A stretch of DNA of 64,000 nt from Candidatus Viadribacter manganicus (GCF_001679665.1 NZ_CP013244.1:3469001-3533000), one strand, 5' to 3'. Positions 35,536 through 44,848 are shown, counted from the stretch's first letter. A program made the numbers and translations. Notes: generated by a model from the sequence alone, not told the origin.

Positions 35536-36723
35536 ATGAGATTAATATTGATGGCCGCAGCGTCGGCCTTGTTGGTTGCAGCGTGTTCGCCGGCGGCGGA
35601 GGCGCCGAGTTCCCCGCCAGCGATTGAGATGAGCGAAACTGCGCGCGCGCAGATGGGCGAGATCAATTCCGCCCGTTTCACCATGCAGATGCCCGCAAGC
35701 CTTGCTGATGTGCCTGCGGTTCCGCCGAGCGCGGTTCCAGCTGGCGCTACGCCGGCGCCGAGCAATCTGGATCCTGGTTTCAATCCTGAACCGCCACCTG
35801 CGGGCCAGACGCCAACGGAGGCGACAGCGCCCCAGAGCGCACGCTTCGACGCAGGCATGGTGCGCATTCAGGTGCTGCTCGATCGCGCGCACTTTTCGCC
35901 GGGCGTCATCGACGGATACGATGGCGGCAACGTGCGGAAGGCAGTTTCAGCATATCAAGAAGCGAACAGCCTTCCGGTGAACGGTGTCGCAGGCGATGCG
36001 TTACTGACGCGCCTTGAGCAGTCCGACGCGTCTCCTGCTCTGGTTGCTTACGTCTTGACGGCGGAGGATGTCGCCGGACCTTTCGTTGATGTACCGCGTG
36101 ATCTTGAGGCGATGTCGCGGCTTCAACGCGTGGGCTACGAAGCCGCGGAAGAAGCGGTCGCCGAGAAATTCCACATGGACGAGCATTTGTTGCGTACGCT
36201 GAACCCCGGCGCTGATTTTAGCCGTGCGGGCACGGAGATCGTGGTCGCCAATGGTGGTGGCGAGCTCACCGCTCAGGTTGCTTCGATTGAAGTTGATGTC
36301 GCAGAGGGCATCGTTCGCGCGTTCGATGCGTCCAACCAGCTTGTCGCGTTCTATCCGGCGACGATTGGCAGTGGCGATGCGCCCGCGCCTTTAGGCGAGC
36401 ACACGGTTCGCGGCGTCGCATTCGATCCGACCTATCGGTACGATCCTGCGCGGTTGCCGAGCTTCGGCCAGCGCAATCACGGGGCGCTGGATATCGCCGC
36501 GGGCCCGAACAATCCTGTCGGTGCGGTTTGGATCGCACTCAGCGCTGATACGTACGGCATTCACGGCGCGCCGAACCCCTCGCAAGTCAGCAAGACGCAG
36601 TCGCACGGCTGCATTCGACTGACGAATTGGGATGCAGTGGAGCTTGGCCGCGCTGTGCGGCCGGGCGTTCCCGTCGCGATCCGTGAGAGCAGCGTGGCGC
36701 AGCGCGCGACCGGACGTGGCTAG
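35536..36723 (+). CDS. Lipoprotein L,D-transpeptidase with peptidoglycan-binding domain
   Basis: This 395-residue protein has a lipobox (ALLVAAC), a Pro/Ala linker, a PG_binding_1 domain (about 95-160, RIQVLLDRAHFSPGVID), a LysM-like or adaptor segment and a YkuD domain. The catalytic motif is HGAPNPSQVSKTQSHGCIRL, with the nucleophile Cys near residue 355. It cross-links muropeptides 3-3 or attaches lipoproteins. It precedes the divergent DUF882 and M23 genes. Confidence 0.93.
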   Translation: MRLILMAAASALLVAACSPAAEAPSSPPAIEMSETARAQMGEINSARFTMQMPASLADVPAVPPSAVPAGATPAPSNLDPGFNPEPPPAGQTPTEATAPQSARFDAGMVRIQVLLDRAHFSPGVIDGYDGGNVRKAVSAYQEANSLPVNGVAGDALLTRLEQSDASPALVAYVLTAEDVAGPFVDVPRDLEAMSRLQRVGYEAAEEAVAEKFHMDEHLLRTLNPGADFSRAGTEIVVANGGGELTAQVASIEVDVAEGIVRAFDASNQLVAFYPATIGSGDAPAPLGEHTVRGVAFDPTYRYDPARLPSFGQRNHGALDIAAGPNNPVGAVWIALSADTYGIHGAPNPSQVSKTQSHGCIRLTNWDAVELGRAVRPGVPVAIRESSVAQRATGRG

Positions 36724-37290
36724 CTACCAGCGCCGAACGCGGCCGGTGTCGACGTGAATGAAATCTGAAGCTTCATAATAGCCGACGCCGCCCGCGCTCA
36801 TGCCGAGAGCGGCGTCGCGTAGACGCGGCAGCTCAACGCCGCGGACACGAATGTCGATGGCGCGGCCTTCCATGTGGAGGCTGCGTGTCGCGACGCCGCT
36901 GGACTGTTCGTGCAGCGCAGCGTTGGTTACCGGCGAACGGTAGCCAGAGATGATTTGGAACGGTGATGACGCGCCGACGAGGCCTTTCAGCGTATGTAGC
37001 TGATCGAGCAAGCGTGGATCGATGGCGTGCACTTCGCCGGAGCGATGGTCACGCATGACCTGATTTATGGCGCTCATGGCGTCGGTAACGTAATCGCCGC
37101 GTTCCCAATAGGCGCCGACGAACGTGTCGCCTGTGTGAGTGTTCAGGAACGAAAGCTGACGCGCCTGCGTTGGCGCTGGAGATGGCTGCGTGGCGTAAGC
37201 TGGCGGGATCATGTTGGCGCCGATTGCGCCAACAAGCGCTGCATTAAAAACCGCCCCGCCAGCGGCTTGCAGAAATGTGCGTCGATTCAT
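36724..37290 (-). CDS. DUF882 (M15-like) D-Ala-D-Ala peptidase-type protein, Tat substrate
   Basis: This 188-residue protein has a twin-arginine signal (MNRRTFLQAAGGAV) and the DUF882 motifs SGYRSPVTNAAL, SLHMEGRAIDIRV and FIHVDTG. The His-Asp-His zinc ligands are as in M15 carboxypeptidases. It probably cuts peptidoglycan peptides in the periplasm. The ATG at 37290 follows GGAG; a GTG at 37305 is possible. It is convergent with the L,D-transpeptidase gene. Confidence 0.88.
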   Translation of the reverse strand: MNRRTFLQAAGGAVFNAALVGAIGANMIPPAYATQPSPAPTQARQLSFLNTHTGDTFVGAYWERGDYVTDAMSAINQVMRDHRSGEVHAIDPRLLDQLHTLKGLVGASSPFQIISGYRSPVTNAALHEQSSGVATRSLHMEGRAIDIRVRGVELPRLRDAALGMSAGGVGYYEASDFIHVDTGRVRRW

Positions 37291-37398
37291 GCCCTGTTGC
37301 TCCACGTCGCGTGGCTAACGTGACGGCGCGGCCAATATGAGGCGCCGCGATGGCGATGAAACTTGGGAACTTCAGTCGCGACAGGCGCATTTGCGGTA

Positions 37399-37986
37399 AT
37401 GAAATTGTGGCAGGCGACATCATTGGCTGTGCTCGTCGCGGCGATACTGATGCTGAACACTATGCTGTCGCCGGCGCCAGCGACACCGCCGCAGGTCGAG
37501 CCGCAGCAGGAAGACCAAAAAATTCGCCGTCGCGCTGCCGTGATTACGGAGTCCGGTCTCATTGTTCCCGTCGCTGGTGTGCAAGCAAGCGCACTCACAG
37601 ACACGTGGGGCGCGACGCGCTCACAAGGGCGCACGCATGAAGGCATAGACATCCTGGCGCCGATGGGCACGCCGGTGCGCGCGGCGGCTGACGGGCATAT
37701 CGAGAAGTTCTTCGATAGCGAGCGCGGCGGCATCACGATCTACCAGTTCGATACCAGCGAGCGCTTCGTCTACCATTACGCGCACCTAAGCAGTCGCGCG
37801 CCGGGCTTGGTTGAGGGCGACGTCGTCGAGCAGGGTGATGTCATTGGATACGTGGGGATGAGCGGAAATGCGCCGATCCCGCATCTACATTTCGAAATTC
37901 AGCGTCTCACGCCGGATCGGCGCTGGTGGGAGGCGGAGTCGATGAACCCGTATCCGCTTTTGGTTGCGGGGCGTGCGCCTGACTAG
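37399..37986 (+). CDS. M23/LytM-family murein endopeptidase or EnvC-like factor
   Basis: This 195-residue protein has one N-terminal membrane helix, then a LytM domain with metal ligands THEGIDILAP (H/D), HYAHLS and PHLHFEI (H). All catalytic residues appear present, so it could be an active endopeptidase. The ATG at 37399 is preferred; an upstream TTG at 37363 would add twelve residues. It overlaps the convergent thiolase-like gene by 4 bases. Confidence 0.9.
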   Translation: MKLWQATSLAVLVAAILMLNTMLSPAPATPPQVEPQQEDQKIRRRAAVITESGLIVPVAGVQASALTDTWGATRSQGRTHEGIDILAPMGTPVRAAADGHIEKFFDSERGGITIYQFDTSERFVYHYAHLSSRAPGLVEGDVVEQGDVIGYVGMSGNAPIPHLHFEIQRLTPDRRWWEAESMNPYPLLVAGRAPD

Positions 37987-39449
37987 AGGCGCCAGTGATT
38001 GAGGCCTTCAGCGTCGGTCGTGATTTGGCCGGAGACGCCAACAGGTTCGCGCGCGCCGTCGGTGAGGAAGGTGATGAGTTGGGTATCGTCGCGGCCGGCA
38101 AAGGTCAACGTGCGCTCATCGTTGGCCGTCCTTGCGACGATGACGCCGCTCTTTGGTGCGCCTTCGCGATCGTAGAAGATTGTGTAGGTCTCGAGCGTGG
38201 CTTCGCCGGAATAGGTTTCGATGAGGGTGGGCGCCGCCTCGCGCCAGGAATCTGCGTCGTCCTGAACGCTGGGATCGTGCACGCCTTGAGTAGCGATCTG
38301 CGGATCACGCGAGATGATGATGCTGTGGCTTGTTGTTGCGAAGCCGCCATTGCCGAAGAGCAAGCCGTGCGTGCCGCTGAGGCGCAGTGCTTCCGTCATC
38401 GAAGCAATAGCGTGGCTCATGTAATTGCCGACCGGCCCGCCGCCGAATGTCAGACCGCCGAAGACGGTCATTGGGCTGTCGAGCGGCCAGTCGATGGCGC
38501 GCCGCGCGAGTTTTGGCATCACGGGAAAGCACGAGTAGAGTTCAACGCAATCGAGATCGCTGCTGGTGAGGCCGTTGAAGCGAAGCGCGCCGCTCAGTGA
38601 CGCCTCCAAACTGGGTGAGCGGTTGACGTGATCTCGCGCCAGCACATCGCCCGGCTCACGCGCTGCTGCGCCGCGGCCGACATATACGAGGTTCGCTTCG
38701 GCCACGCCCCCTGCCTTTGCGCGGGCGAGGCTGGTGACGATGAACGCAGCGCCTTGGTTCACGGAGGCGTTCGCCACCATGAGCTTGGTGTATGGAAAGG
38801 CGATGGGCCTATTGCTGGGCGAGACCTCTAGAATTTGCTCCGACGTGTAAGGCGTGCGCAGCCAGGCGTTGGGGTTTGCGGTCGCGACGCGAGAGAAGCC
38901 CGACCAAATATCCGCGCTTTCACGCTGGGCTTGCGACAGCGTTTGACCCCACGCTGCGCGGCAGGCGTTTTCGTAGAATGGATAGACATCCGTCGGGGCG
39001 ACGATGCCGTAGCGGGCGCGGCCTTCCCGTGTTGCTCGTGCCGCAGATTCCCGCACAGCGTCGCGTGCGCCGCCTGCTGCGCGTTTGGCGGCTGTACGCA
39101 ATGCTTCGCCGCCGGCGACGAGACAAATGTCTGCTTCGCCCGCGGCGATGCGGTTCGCGGCGGTGTTCAGGAGCGCTACTGGGCTGTCGCCCATTGGGTA
39201 GCGGGTTTGCGCGCAATGACGTGGCGTGATCCCAAGTATTTGCGCCAGCGGCGCCGAGGCGTCGGCGAATTCCGGAAACGAAAGTTGCGCAACGACATCC
39301 AGCGTGTTGGCGCGCCCGAGCCATCCCCCGCCGCCATCGGCGTCTGCGTTTCGCAGTGCAGCAGCCATCAACTCTATCGCGTTTAGCCGCTCGTCGCGAT
39401 CATTGGTCTGGCCGACGCCGACGATGACTGGGATTTTGCTCTCGTCCAT
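37983..39449 (-). CDS. Thiolase-like protein lacking catalytic cysteines (TLP type)
   Basis: This 488-residue protein is aligned to the acetyl-CoA acetyltransferase fold (VGVGQTNDR at the start; GEADICLVAGGEALR). Where thiolases have the nucleophile Cys, it has TRYPMGDSPVALLN. The C-terminal Cys/His site reads GNYMSHAIASMTEA and GNGGFATTSHS, without the CxG cysteine. A C-terminal extra domain of about 100 residues follows, as in mycobacterial thiolase-like protein 1. It is divergent from the nitronate monooxygenase; only 26 bases separate the two starts. Confidence 0.85.
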   Translation of the reverse strand: MDESKIPVIVGVGQTNDRDERLNAIELMAAALRNADADGGGGWLGRANTLDVVAQLSFPEFADASAPLAQILGITPRHCAQTRYPMGDSPVALLNTAANRIAAGEADICLVAGGEALRTAAKRAAGGARDAVRESAARATREGRARYGIVAPTDVYPFYENACRAAWGQTLSQAQRESADIWSGFSRVATANPNAWLRTPYTSEQILEVSPSNRPIAFPYTKLMVANASVNQGAAFIVTSLARAKAGGVAEANLVYVGRGAAAREPGDVLARDHVNRSPSLEASLSGALRFNGLTSSDLDCVELYSCFPVMPKLARRAIDWPLDSPMTVFGGLTFGGGPVGNYMSHAIASMTEALRLSGTHGLLFGNGGFATTSHSIIISRDPQIATQGVHDPSVQDDADSWREAAPTLIETYSGEATLETYTIFYDREGAPKSGVIVARTANDERTLTFAGRDDTQLITFLTDGAREPVGVSGQITTDAEGLNHWRL

Positions 39450-39475
39450 TGGCTCCGCCGCGCTATGCTCGCCTA

Positions 39476-40621
39476 ATGATGCATACGCCAATCTGCCAAC
39501 GTCTAGGCATAGAGTTTCCGTTGTTTGCGTTTTCGCATTGTCGCGATGTCGTAGCGGCAGTGTCGAAGGCCGGTGGCATGGGCGTGCTCGGCGTCGCCGC
39601 GTATTCGACGGAGCGTCTAAAGCAGGAACTCGATTGGATCGAGGCCCACGTGGGCGGTAAGCCGTATGGCGTCGATCTCATCGTGCCCAACGCATACGAA
39701 GGCAAAGGCGGGGCGTCTGCCAGCGTTGATGCGCTGGTGGATGGGCTGCCCGCAAAGCACAAAGACTTCGCGACGAGCATTCTTGAGAAGCACGGGATCA
39801 AGAGCGGCGAGCTTGATGAAGCGCGCAAGAATGCTGGTGGCTTTGCGCGCAACCTGGCCGATGGCGGGGCGTCGTCGCTTGAGGTGGCGTTTCAGTATCC
39901 GATCAAGTTGATCGCCAATGCGCTCGGCACGCCGCCGCCGTTGATGATTGAGATGGGCAAGCAGCATGGCGTTGCGGTAGCCGCGCTCGTCGGCGCCAAG
40001 GAGCATGCGTTGGCGCAAGCTGCGGCGGGTGTCGACATCATCATTGCGGCGGGCACCGAGGCGGGCGGCCATTGCGGCGATGTGACAACAATGGTGTTGG
40101 TGCCGGAAGTGGTTGAGGCGCTCAGCGCTGCAAACATCGACGTGCCGGTGCTCGCGGCGGGCGGCATCGTTACGGGTGCTCAAATGGCGGCGGCAATGGC
40201 GATGGGTGCGGCCGGCGCATGGTGCGGTTCGGTGTGGCTGACGACGCCAGAGGCTGAGACGAGCGAGGTCATCAAGAAAAAGCTCCTTGCCGCCAGTTCA
40301 CGTGACACGGTGCGGTCTAAGTCGCGCACCGGAAAGTATTCGCGCCAGCTTCGCTCGCCGTGGACGGATGCATGGGAAGCGGAGGCGGCGCCGAAGCCGC
40401 TGGCGATGCCATTGCAGACCTTCATTTCCGAGCCGCCGCTGCGGCTGATCGATAAGCTCGCGGATGGCGGGCACCCCGGCGCGCAGGAGCTTGCGACCTA
40501 TTGGGTCGGGCAAGGCGTCGGGCTGATGAACGAACCGCTTTCGGCGGGGGCGGTCGTGCAGCAGTTCAAGGAAGACTTCGCGCGGGCGTACGAGCGCTTA
40601 GCGGCAGCGATCGGCGCCTAG
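39476..40621 (+). CDS. Nitronate monooxygenase family flavoprotein
   Basis: This 381-residue TIM-barrel FMN protein has SHCRDVVAAVSKAGGMGVLG, the GTEAGGHCGDVTTMVLVP catalytic-His segment and APVLAAGGIV-type VLAAGGIVTGAQMAAAMAMGA for FMN phosphate. It oxidises alkyl nitronates or acts as an enoyl-reductase-like 2-nitropropane dioxygenase. It starts at the ATG 39476 or 39479. It overlaps the convergent GYF gene stop by 4 bases. Confidence 0.9.
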   Translation: MMHTPICQRLGIEFPLFAFSHCRDVVAAVSKAGGMGVLGVAAYSTERLKQELDWIEAHVGGKPYGVDLIVPNAYEGKGGASASVDALVDGLPAKHKDFATSILEKHGIKSGELDEARKNAGGFARNLADGGASSLEVAFQYPIKLIANALGTPPPLMIEMGKQHGVAVAALVGAKEHALAQAAAGVDIIIAAGTEAGGHCGDVTTMVLVPEVVEALSAANIDVPVLAAGGIVTGAQMAAAMAMGAAGAWCGSVWLTTPEAETSEVIKKKLLAASSRDTVRSKSRTGKYSRQLRSPWTDAWEAEAAPKPLAMPLQTFISEPPLRLIDKLADGGHPGAQELATYWVGQGVGLMNEPLSAGAVVQQFKEDFARAYERLAAAIGA

Positions 40622-41157
40622 CGCTGTTCGTTCGCCGCTTCGACGCGGAGCGGGCCATTCCAGACCTTATTGATCCGAACGTCGACTTCCGGGCCTAGGT
40701 TGAACCAGGCCAGGCGATCGCGCGTGGCGTCGATCACCACGAAGCGGTCACCACGCTCGAGCGTTTGCGAGAGTGCGTTGCGGATGATGCCCGAGGTGAA
40801 ACGCGTGCGAACGAGCCAGAGGCCGGGGCCCAAGTCGCAGACAAAACCCATGCTTTCGAGGGCGGCCATGAAGGCCATCCACGAGCCTGAGAAGATTTCG
40901 GCGTGGACAAAGACATTCGCGGCTTCTTCGGCATCGTTTGCGTTTGCGGGTTTACGCAGACCGCGCAGAGCCATGACGCGGCGCGCTTCGGTCCAATCGG
41001 ATTTGCCATTGGCTGAGACCAATGTCGTTGGGCGTACGCGGCCTTCGGTGAGGAAGGTCGCCATCTGCTCGATGCTGTAGGGGCCGAACGCGCGACCACG
41101 GATCTGCACCCACCACTTGTTGGTGGTCGCGGATTTGAGAGTTGCGACGTCGCTCAC
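40618..41157 (-). CDS. GYF_2-domain protein
   Basis: This 179-residue protein has an N-terminal GYF_2-like module (WWVQIRGRAFGPYSIEQMATFLTEGRV...DWTEAR), a type of Pro-rich peptide-binding fold, followed by an unknown C-terminal domain with FVHAEIFSGSWMAFMAALE. The GTG start at 41157 follows ACGGAG, which lies in a hairpin. It is downstream of the PilZ gene by 95 bases on the same strand. Confidence 0.75.
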   Translation of the reverse strand: MSDVATLKSATTNKWWVQIRGRAFGPYSIEQMATFLTEGRVRPTTLVSANGKSDWTEARRVMALRGLRKPANANDAEEAANVFVHAEIFSGSWMAFMAALESMGFVCDLGPGLWLVRTRFTSGIIRNALSQTLERGDRFVVIDATRDRLAWFNLGPEVDVRINKVWNGPLRVEAANEQR

Positions 41158-41164
41158 GACTTTG

Positions 41165-41211
41165 CTCCGTTTCAGTACGGAGTACGCATTCGCGTCTCCG
41201 GCGAACCGGAG
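41165..41211 (-). promoter_or_regulatory. Two hairpins in the GYF leader, one covering the ribosome site
   Basis: On the minus strand, CTCCGG-TTCG-CCGGAG (41196-41211) would form a stable UUCG-tetraloop stem. It is followed by CTCCGT (41177-41182) pairing with ACGGAG (41165-41170), the Shine-Dalgarno sequence of the gene starting at 41157. Pairing would limit translation initiation until melted or displaced. Confidence 0.5.
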
Positions 41212-41251
41212 GGCGTGCAATCGCTATGCCGGAGCTTTCAGTAAAGGCGCG

Positions 41252-41866
41252 TTAGCTATGTTTGCGCGGCTCGAGGTCGATGGCGAAGCCCCCTTCGATC
41301 AAGCGGGCCACGCGGCCATAGACGTTGCCGGCTCGCACCCAAACGCCAATGAGCGGTGGTGGACGCCTGCTCTTTATAGTGATGCCGGCGAGCGAGAAGT
41401 CGACGACCTCACCTTCGTAGGCTTCGCCAGTCTCGAACTCGAGCTTGATCATGTGCGAGCCGTCGCTGATCGCTGGACGCTGCGGCTCTTCGATGCCGAG
41501 ATTGCGGTTAACGGCGATGGTCAGTTGCTCGGCCATCTTTTCGCGCTTGTGAGCGGTGAAGTCGAAAATGATCGCGACTTCGCCTTCGCCGCACTTGCGG
41601 GCGACGAAGCCGGAGACGCGGCCAAAGCCAGCAAGGTAAATGACGACGCGGTCGCCGACGGTCGGAAGGATAGGCGCCGCGATGCGGATGTCACCGGGAG
41701 AGATGTCGGCCGTCCGACAATCGTGCTCGCGACCCAGCGGGTCGAGCAGCCGTCCGCTAACCTCAATCGGCATCCGGCGGAAGCGCCGGCGCTCACGTAT
41801 GCCCACCTGAGCTGCGGTGAGCCGGCGGGCGGCGGCGGCGAGGTTGATCTTTTCGGCTGCTGACAT
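41252..41866 (-). CDS. PilZ-domain protein (two PilZ-like halves)
   Basis: This 204-residue protein has a PilZ c-di-GMP motif (RERRRFRR at about residues 24-31 and DISPGDIRIA) and a second PilZ-like half, in which DFSLAGITIKS keeps the DxSxxG part but no RxxxR is seen. It should sense c-di-GMP, as made by PleD. It is probably cytoplasmic. The next gene is the GYF protein on the same strand. Confidence 0.88.
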   Translation of the reverse strand: MSAAEKINLAAAARRLTAAQVGIRERRRFRRMPIEVSGRLLDPLGREHDCRTADISPGDIRIAAPILPTVGDRVVIYLAGFGRVSGFVARKCGEGEVAIIFDFTAHKREKMAEQLTIAVNRNLGIEEPQRPAISDGSHMIKLEFETGEAYEGEVVDFSLAGITIKSRRPPPLIGVWVRAGNVYGRVARLIEGGFAIDLEPRKHS

Positions 41867-41988
41867 GACGCTACTAATGGCAGTTCACCGTAAACGTTTG
41901 CTTAAGGTTTGACGGCGGGGCAGGGCTTGGCGCCGGGCGCGCGGACGCGCAAAGGTTCCCCTAACAAGAACGAATGGGATGAGACGCC

Positions 41989-43650
41989 GTGGCCGACACT
42001 GGGGATCGCTTTGACTATGTAATCGTCGGTGCGGGATCGGCCGGCTGCGTGCTGGCCAACCGGCTCAGCGAGGATCCGAACGTCACCGTCGCGGTGCTTG
42101 AAGCGGGCGGAAAGAACGAGAGCTTGCTGGTGAAGATGCCTGCGGGTGTTGGCAACCTCATCGCGCAAAAGGGCGTTTCGAACTGGGGCTTCGAAACGAC
42201 GCCGCAGCAATTCATGGATGGGCGCAAGTTGTATCAACCGCGCGGTCGCGGCTGGGGCGGCTCGTCCGCGATCAACGGCATGATCTATATTCGCGGGCAC
42301 GCGCGCGATTACGATCAATGGCGCCAGATGGGCCTCTCCGGTTGGGGCTATGCCGACGTGCTGCCGTACTTCAAACGCGCGCAGCATCACGAAGATGGCG
42401 CCGACGCATGGAACGGCGAAGCAGGTCCGCTTTGGGTGTCGCGTGGTCCGCCAGGCCATCCGATCTACAAGGCGTTCATCCAAGCCGGCGCGCAGGCCGG
42501 TTACCCGGTGACGCGCGACTTCAACGGCCATCAGCAAGAAGGCGTCGGCCCCTATCACCTCACCATTCGCGATGGTGAACGCTGGAGCGCATCAGCCGCC
42601 TATTTGCGTCCAATCATAGAGCGGCCAAATCTCAAGGTGATCTCGGGCGCGTATGCGCATCGAATTCTCATCGAGAACAAGAAAGCGCTGGGCGTCGAAT
42701 TCTCGGCGGGGCCTGGCAAGCTGGCGCAGAACGTCTACGCCAAGCGCGAAGTGCTGGTGTGCGGCGGCGCGTTCCAGTCGCCGCAATTGTTGCAGCTCTC
42801 GGGGATCGGTCCTGGTGCGGAACTGCAGAAGCACGGCATTAACGTCGTGCACGATGCTCCCGACGTCGGCCGCAACCTGCAAGACCACCTCGACGTCTGC
42901 GTCATCTTCGAGATGACGAAACCGCTTTCGATGTACTCGCTGACCAAGGGCTTGAAGCAGCCGATGATCGGTATCGAGTATATGCTGACCAAGCAGGGTC
43001 TTGGCCGCACGAATCATTTGCACGCGGGCGCCTTCTTGAAAACGCGCGGCGAACTGGATCGTCCTGACATTCAGATCCACCTTGTCAACGCGCAGATGCG
43101 CGATCATGCGCGGGTCAAGCCCGATCGGGATGCGTTCACGCTGCATGCCTGCCAGCTGCGCCCTGAAAGCAAGGGTACGGTCACGCTGACTTCGACGAAC
43201 CCCTTCGACACGCCCGCGATCGATCCGCGCTATCTCGCGGAAGAGAATGATCGACGCACGATGAGGGATTCGGTGCGCATCGTTCGCGACATCGTCAAAC
43301 AGCATGCGCTCGATCTCTATCGCGGTCCGGAGTTTGCGCCAGGCGAGCACATCCGTACCGATAGCGAGATCGATGCTTGGATCCGTCAAACCGGCGAGAC
43401 GATCTACCACCCGGTTGGCACTGTTCGCATGGGCGCCGATGCGAAAGCGCCTCTGGATGAACAGCTCCGCGTCCGCGGCGTCGAGAATCTGCGGGTGATC
43501 GACGCTTCGGTGATGCCGACTTTGATTGGCGGCAACACCAATGCGCCGACGATAATGATCGCGGAGAAGATCTCCGACGCTCTACGCGGCAAATCGTTCC
43601 TACCACCGCAGGATGCGCCGATCGCTGAAGACGAGCGGGTGGCGGTTTGA
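41989..43650 (+). CDS. GMC-family oxidoreductase (choline/alcohol dehydrogenase-like)
   Basis: This 553-residue FAD enzyme has the N-terminal dinucleotide-binding motif DYVIVGAGSAGCVLANRL, the GMC signature RGRGWGGSSAINGM, GAFQSPQLLQLSGIG and the active site IYHPVGTVRMG plus GGNTNAPTIMIAEK. It oxidises an alcohol, probably an aliphatic alcohol as for AlkJ. The GTG start at 41989 fits. The Pr6Pr membrane gene overlaps its stop by 4 bases (TTGA). Confidence 0.93.
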   Translation: MADTGDRFDYVIVGAGSAGCVLANRLSEDPNVTVAVLEAGGKNESLLVKMPAGVGNLIAQKGVSNWGFETTPQQFMDGRKLYQPRGRGWGGSSAINGMIYIRGHARDYDQWRQMGLSGWGYADVLPYFKRAQHHEDGADAWNGEAGPLWVSRGPPGHPIYKAFIQAGAQAGYPVTRDFNGHQQEGVGPYHLTIRDGERWSASAAYLRPIIERPNLKVISGAYAHRILIENKKALGVEFSAGPGKLAQNVYAKREVLVCGGAFQSPQLLQLSGIGPGAELQKHGINVVHDAPDVGRNLQDHLDVCVIFEMTKPLSMYSLTKGLKQPMIGIEYMLTKQGLGRTNHLHAGAFLKTRGELDRPDIQIHLVNAQMRDHARVKPDRDAFTLHACQLRPESKGTVTLTSTNPFDTPAIDPRYLAEENDRRTMRDSVRIVRDIVKQHALDLYRGPEFAPGEHIRTDSEIDAWIRQTGETIYHPVGTVRMGADAKAPLDEQLRVRGVENLRVIDASVMPTLIGGNTNAPTIMIAEKISDALRGKSFLPPQDAPIAEDERVAV

Positions 43651-44276
43651 GCCGATTGGCGCGGCCGGTCGCGGCGATTGGCGCGCTGATCGGGCTTTTC
43701 GGTCTCGTGCTGCAATACTGGCTGCTTTACGCCGACATGTCGGCGCAGGGCGCGTCAGTGTTTGAGATCACGTGGCGCTATTTCGTTTGGTTCACGCTGC
43801 TCACCAACACGTTTGTGACGTTGGTGATGGCGCGGGCCGCGCTCAAGCCTGAGAGCCTTGCAGGTTTGAACGCGCCGCGCATCGAGTTGATGGCGGTCAC
43901 GTCGATCCTCTTCGTTTGTATCGTCTACAACCTTCTGCTTGCGTCGCGTTGGGATCCGCAGGGCTGGCAAAAGGTGGCCGACGTTATCGTTCACGACATC
44001 GTGCCAGTCACGTTTGTGCTGTTCTGGCTAGTGCGACCGCATGGGACGCTGACTTTGCGGCATGCTGCCTTCGCGGCGCTTTGGCCATTGGCTTATGCAG
44101 TTTACGGACTGACGCGCGGCCTATTCGATAATTTCTATCCCTACTTCTTCATGGACCCGACGACGCTAAGTTACGGACAGATAGCATTGAATCTTGTCGG
44201 GTTGGTGGTTGCGTTTGGCCTTGGCGCATTGTTGCTGCTTGGCATCAGTCGCGTGCTGGGTTCACGTAAGCCGTAG
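43647..44276 (+). CDS. Pr6Pr-family membrane protein
   Basis: This 209-residue protein has six predicted transmembrane helices. It has the family residues TWRYFVWFTLLTNTFV, YNLLLASRWDP, HDIVPVTFVLFW and YPYFFMDPTTLSYG, as in bacterial Pr6Pr proteins related to FAR-17a/AIG1. The function is unknown. Its TTG start overlaps the GMC stop, so it is translationally coupled to that gene. Confidence 0.85.
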   Translation: MSRLARPVAAIGALIGLFGLVLQYWLLYADMSAQGASVFEITWRYFVWFTLLTNTFVTLVMARAALKPESLAGLNAPRIELMAVTSILFVCIVYNLLLASRWDPQGWQKVADVIVHDIVPVTFVLFWLVRPHGTLTLRHAAFAALWPLAYAVYGLTRGLFDNFYPYFFMDPTTLSYGQIALNLVGLVVAFGLGALLLLGISRVLGSRKP

Positions 44277-44326
44277 AAACGCCACAGAAGCGGATCACCC
44301 AAACGGCGCCTCATCAGGAGCCGATC

Positions 44327-44845
44327 ATGCGTGTCGCGTTGTTAGCCGCCGCCTTCCTCGCTGCTTCGTTTTCCTCCGCCTTCGCTCAAGACGACATGGA
44401 CAGAGCCGAGCGCGAATTGCGCGACGCCATGGCGCCGGCTGCATCGCAAGGCGCAGTTGTGGAGCGGGTTTCGCCTGATGAAGTCCGGGTGCGGATGCCG
44501 TCCGACATCACCTTCGATTTCAATCGTGCTGATGTGAAGTACGAGTTCATGCCGCGAATTTCAGATTTGGCGCATACGCTCAATCGTTATCCGGCAATGA
44601 GCGTGAGCATTGTGGGCCACGCTGATGCGATCGGCTCGGATGAGTATAACCGCCGGCTCTCGGAATGGCGCGCTTGGTCGGTGAGCGAGGTGCTCGCACA
44701 ATTTGGGGTGCAGCAGGGCCGCATGCGCACGAGCGGCATGGGTGAGATGGCGCCGATCGCCTCGAACGCGGACGAATGGGGCCGCGCGCGCAATCGCCGG
44801 GTGGAGATCAGCGTTCGCCGCGAGCCCGTCTATCGAGATAAATAG
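44327..44845 (+). CDS. OmpA/Pal-domain periplasmic protein
   Basis: This 172-residue protein has a Sec signal peptide (SFSSAFA) and a C-terminal OmpA-like domain (about 80-165: FDFNRADVKYEF, VSIVGHADAIGSDEYNRRLSEWRAWSV, GMGEMAP, NRRVEI). The domain binds diaminopimelate-containing peptidoglycan. There is no lipobox and no beta-barrel, so it is likely a periplasmic anchor. The ATG follows CAGGAG. Confidence 0.9.
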   Translation: MRVALLAAAFLAASFSSAFAQDDMDRAERELRDAMAPAASQGAVVERVSPDEVRVRMPSDITFDFNRADVKYEFMPRISDLAHTLNRYPAMSVSIVGHADAIGSDEYNRRLSEWRAWSVSEVLAQFGVQQGRMRTSGMGEMAPIASNADEWGRARNRRVEISVRREPVYRDK

Positions 44846-44848
44846 GGG

